Translations under genes and position numbers: made by a program
Notes under the pieces: generated by a model
What the model was told of the DNA's origin: nothing
What the model saw: only the letters and a program-made list of their open reading frames with translations
Databases searched by the model: none
Shown here: piece after piece, positions 59,887 through 64,000 of the stretch
Position numbering within the stretch: the stretch's first letter is position 1
Layout: each line of letters starts with the position of its first letter
Assembly: GCF_910596095.1 (NCBI RefSeq)
Contig: NC_056545.1
Location: forward strand, 2,402,001 to 2,466,000
DNA: 64,000 bases
Direction of reading: 5' to 3'
From: Thunnus maccoyii
Taxonomy: Eukaryota; Chordata; Actinopteri; Scombriformes; Scombridae

Positions 59887-61239
59887 GTTTCTAAGCAGCA
59901 GCACACCTGCAGAAGTCAGCAGAAATGATAGTTGGGTTAGAAAAGCTTTCATTTTATTTCTGGAAAATGCTTCAAGTGGTTCCTCACCTACTTAAATCAA
60001 TTTTTATGCACAGAGAATCATGATAATCCATATGATGCAACGCAAGAAGTAATAGTTGTTCTGCTCTGGTTCCACTTGGTCAAATGTTAAATTACACAAG
60101 AGGTTTCCAGCCCCTGTGCTGAGGTCCAGTACCAGGACTTGGGACATTTAGTGTCCAATTATTTTTGTGATTCCAACAACAACGCACCCACTTTATTGAT
60201 TGGTCAGGTGTGTGAAAGTAGTTTTCTACTTTCTCCCTCTAAAGTTCAGCACAAACGTTTAACTTTCTGAGCGCTTCATGTTTAACACCAAAGTCTGTTC
60301 AAACACTGGAAAAGAGCAGGAATCCTGTTTCATTCTGTGTGTGTTGCTTGTTTCTATCGCAGTTTTTTCAACTTTGTGTTCATTAAATTTATTTTGAAGG
60401 GTTTTACCAGACATTTGCAGACTCCCACCAATCATCTGTCAGGAAGAAGCAGGTAGAAAACGCGGATGGATCTGATTGAAACTGTCCAACTTTTAAGTGT
60501 GATTTGTTGTAAACATATTTATGGCGACTGAAGACTCTGAGTTTAGTTTACAGCAGTTTGACTCGATCATTCGCATAAATTTAATTTTAAACATATACTT
60601 CTAGATTAATATTTTCTTAATATAGCAAGTACGTGTTTATTGAATTTAAAGTGAGTGTTGCTTTACTTTCAGTAACAAACAAAACAGAGAAACTAAATAT
60701 AAAACTGAGAAAAAACAGAAAAATGTGTTTCTAATCTTGGATTGACAGAAAGTGATTTTAAAATGTTTTAATAATATACATAGGCCTATATATAATTTCT
60801 ATATTCCACTCTTGCATTAAAAGGAATTTCAGCACTGATTCCTTGCATTTATTTCACTCTTTTGTTGAATATGAACATGAAACAGGAATTTTACCTGAAA
60901 TTGTCTGAAAATGAAACAGAGTTGACAATTTTTTTCTAATTCATCTATGAAGATACATTAAAAAAAAAGTCCAGTAGGTGGCAGTATTGTCTTAAACATT
61001 TAGTGTGCACAAAGTCTGATCATTTGGCCTCTAATAATAAAAAGGTTCTTGGAAGATATTGTGAGAATCAGGTCTGTGGGTGAATTTGGATTATTAACTT
61101 CTACACTGTGATTCAAAGGTATTTAATCTGAGGCATAAAGGAGTAAACTGCTTTGCATTGACACTATTCATTTACACACAAACATGAACACACTTCAGCC
61201 CTCCCACTGCACAGGTGGATCCTCAACTCAAGTCATGTG
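59887..61239. other. Non-coding spacer right of GIMAP relics
   Basis: AT-rich, with no open frame of note and no repeat that I can name. From about 61,180 similarity to the array flank begins. Confidence 0.4.
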
Positions 61240-62517
61240 GTAGTCAGTGACCTTAACAAAGATAACCTATAATGATAAAAAATGATCTACATCCTGAAAA
61301 TAAATTAAACTAATTGATGTCCTGAAGAACACTGAGGCAGCTTTGTGAATCAGTGAACTGTGGAGCCTCCAAATAGGCCACATAAAGACAAATCAAAATA
61401 AAGTATCATAAAGTTATTACAGTTGTTATAAAATATTCTATGAAAAGATTGATTCCCTCAGAGGAGCCAGTGAACGTCTCGTCTAGAGAACCAAAACGTC
61501 CAGAAACGTCCCTGAAGGGCTGATTAACAGTTACCTGAACATCATGCTGAAAAATGACTAAATACACTTCAAACTGAATATTAAACCACTTCATGTTTTT
61601 ATATTTGAAGCTGATTCTGAACTATGTGAACCACTGTGGAGGTTTGGTCTCAGAGTTTGTGTGTTGTCTTGTTTTAATACATTTGAATTAAAACCCACTT
61701 GGTATCTCTATCTGGAGAAACATAACCTGGCGGCACTTTGACTCTTTCCATATGTGAACCCTCATAATAACTAGAATTCACTGTCTTTGGCCTGTTTTCT
61801 TTAAAGAGACCAAACACAACGGTCAGAGTCTGAGTTAGAAAGTAACTGAGCACATTTACTCACATTAACTTTCAGTTTTTAGGTTCTGATACTTTACTTG
61901 ATTATTTCTTCTCAGAGACTTTTGACTTTTACTGGACTCCATCTATTTTAAACCAAGTGAAGGCTGACAGGCTGCAGTCCATGATTCAAGACTTTAATGT
62001 CCTTTTTAAAATGTTGAAATGAACACAAAATACACTTTTTTATACATCTATACACATCTTTTAAACATTACACATCTTATATACACACTCATACTGTACA
62101 TTACATGTATATCATCTGAAATCAAAAATTCTTAGGACCTTGTAGCTCTTTATGAGTCTGATGAATCACTGTGGTGCACAATCACAACCACAATACATGA
62201 ACACTAATTAGTGCATTTTACATCCCAGTCTGGGTGAATTATAAGTCAATAAATGTTGATGATTAATGAGCTCTTAGTATCAAGACTCTTCAGCAGCTAC
62301 ATTTAGTTTCATCCAACATGTTTTCACAGGTTTGTAACATTTACTGGTTTAAAGGATGAATCTCTATTTAAAGTTGCTTTTATTTCTATCATCAACCCCC
62401 AATCACACACATATATTTATTACTATTCTATTTAAACTATTAATGCACAAACTGAAGGAAGTGGGAGGATTACATCTTCCTGTGATTACACCTTATATGA
62501 TTACATGTGACAAATGA
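61240..62517. repeat. Array-unit flank, right-hand copy
   Basis: Repeats the order seen at 15,480-16,900 and 42,900-44,330. A decayed ORF P (61,265-61,400, frame lost) is followed by the segment with 'gattccctcagaggagccag', exon X, and the flank block ending 'gattacatgtgacaaatga'. A unique stretch lies at about 61,480-61,620. It shows that another array unit once bordered this point. Confidence 0.75.
61699..61798 (-). CDS. Orphan internal exon X (copy at 61.7 kb)
   Basis: Third copy of the 100-nt exon, open in the same frame, with one replacement (SGYYEG becomes SSYYEG) and donor GTGGGT. See 16,148-16,247. No partner exon visible before the window ends. Confidence 0.35.
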
Positions 62518-63550
62518 TAGGGGTGCACGATTCAGGAAATCTCACGATTCGATTCACAATCAGTTCCCAATTCAATACATTCATAGATTAGATTCTAGAT
62601 TAATGTTTTGAGTTACTCTTTCCATTTGACTGCAGAAGACACTTTTATAGGTCTCAAATAAAAAAGATCACACTGAATCAAATGTAAACATTTGCTACTC
62701 AATGTCAACCTGAGTAAGATTGATGTTCCTTTAGTTCAACAGGAAACCAAAGCAGCCTGAGACAAAGGGTCAAATGAATACTTAATACAAAAATAAAAAT
62801 GATTGCAAAGGTAAACTGCTAAGTGTAAAATCTCAGATAACTTAAATTCCTCCTTCAAATCACAAAATCAAACAATAGCTGCCTGCTACATTTAGCTGCA
62901 AAGTGCAAACAAGAAAATTGATCACTATTAGCGAGTGATTATTATAACCAATTTTGTTTCTTTTTCTTAATTTCTCATGCAGATTACCATCCAATTGATA
63001 TTTGTATATTTACTACATCAATATAAAGTAATGAAACGGGCAGCTTCGCTATTTACTGAATTTTAATGACTGTTTGAAAATACAGAACAGCGTTTAAACG
63101 TTTGTTTCGCTGCTGCATCTTGTTGGCTTGTTTTTGGCAGTTTGTCATAAGCTTCATGGAGACTACGTTTTTCATTGAGAGAGAATTAATTTCTCATTCC
63201 TGTCCTCAGATAACCAGCTGGCAGCAGACCTGCTGTGGGGAAGGAGGGCTGCAGGGGCCGCAGCGAGAAAGTTGAACCAGAATCAACTTTTGGAGAAATG
63301 CAACCTGTAACGCTGTACAACCCTGACATATGACAAAAACATTACTAAGAAGAGGGGAGGACATTTCTCTTCCTTTAATAACGTTAAAAGTTAAGTTAGG
63401 CTTTGCTGACGGCTTCCTGACTCATTTCAAAAAGACGAGAGAAGCAGTGGTCGAGCGAGCTAGAAAGTGAATGAGGAGAGGGAGCGCTGGTAACGTTAGT
63501 AAGGAAGCTGCTGAATCAGATCAATAAAACGTTATTTTCTGACTGTTTCA
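62518..63550. mobile_element. hAT-like transposon relic
   Basis: Begins 'taggggtgcacgattcagga', a sequence typical of fish hAT-family ends, directly after the array flank. The interior has no open transposase frame. Part of it (63,300-63,500) resembles 2,860-3,080, indicating a second dispersed copy. Confidence 0.45.
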
Positions 63551-63711
63551 CAGCGGTTACAAATAAATTAGCCCACAATGACACAAACCTGCTGAAGTGC
63601 GTTCCAGCGGCCGATAATGGTATTAAGCTCCTTCTTCCCTTCGAGATAAGAAAGTCCAACACATGTCCAAATGATCGCCCTCACAGCTGATGGACCAGGT
63701 TGTATTTGTTA

Positions 63712-64000
63712 GTCAGTGTTATGACCGGCTCGCAGGCCACAACAAAGGAGGGAGACGCACACCCAAACTCCGCAATAATAAACTAAAGTTTATTAAAGTA
63801 AATAACAATAATTGCAATGGGGTGTGGAAGTCAGTGTCAGTGGTGGTTGAAAGTGTGCGGATGTGTTGTATAATGTGAGGTGCGTGTTGTCAGTGCAAAA
63901 CAAAACCAAAAAGGCAACGCAAAAAACAACCACAGCGTGGTGAGTGGAGAAGGGATCAGAGAGAGAGTGGAATCAGGGCAGGCGAGTTTAAATGCTTTCT
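63712..64000. repeat. Possible start of an LTR-type or other interspersed repeat
   Basis: From 'tgttatgaccggctcgcagg' the composition changes, with 'aataataaactaaagtttatt' shortly after. The layout is broadly like the start of the repeat at 45,343. It is cut by the window end, so identity cannot be settled. Confidence 0.25.

Overview
The window looks like nuclear DNA of a bony fish, probably a percomorph teleost. The evidence is spliced vertebrate immune genes with GT/AG introns, a replication-dependent histone cluster with vertebrate-type 3' stem-loops, GIMAP-type GTPase relics, LINE/hAT/piggyBac/retroviral debris and CA/TA microsatellites. The species cannot be named from the sequence.

Positions 1 to about 45,340 hold a tandem array, on the minus strand, of genes for a TNF-receptor-superfamily protein of the HVEM/CD40 type (TNFRSF14-like). 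I count six copies, A to F from left to right. Copy B (8,312-15,198) is the reference: exon 1 (signal peptide), exon 2 (rest of the signal plus CRD1), exons 3-5 (CRD1-CRD4), exon 6 (CRD4 end plus membrane segment), then two tandem pairs of tiny cytoplasmic exons. Every other copy carries a distinct defect or remodelling. A (39-5,433) lost exon 2. C (17,218-21,809) has no recognisable exon 1 and an altered tail. D (29,254-35,267) has a 5-bp frameshift and a foreign exon 5. E (37,776-42,409) has an intact ectodomain but a broken tail splice donor. F (44,867-45,049) is a stub left by an internal deletion. Copies A-C also carry a second pair of 5' exons (1' and 2') whose splice phase fits exon 3.

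Between neighbouring copies lie two conserved coding-like pieces I cannot name: a plus-strand 49-codon first-exon-like ORF ('P') next to exon 1, and a 100-nt minus-strand internal exon ('X'). The same flank reappears at 61,240-62,517, so the array probably continued to the right and is now split by other DNA.

Positions 45,340-48,800 are transposon debris: an I-type LINE tail, a hAT-like end and a piggyBac transposase fragment. Positions 48,800-57,320 carry one complete set of replication-dependent histones: H4(+), H2B(+), H3(-)/H2A(+) as a divergent pair, and H1(-), each with a 3' stem-loop. Two decayed GIMAP-like GTPase genes follow at 57,830-58,200 and 59,344-59,886, then the array-flank copy and hAT-like sequence to the end.

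The array codes for candidate cell-surface receptors that would bind TNF-family or immunoglobulin-family ligands and signal through TRAF-type adaptors. Introns are nearly identical between copies while CRD exon 3 differs mostly at amino-acid-changing sites, the pattern expected of a young, rapidly evolving immune receptor family.
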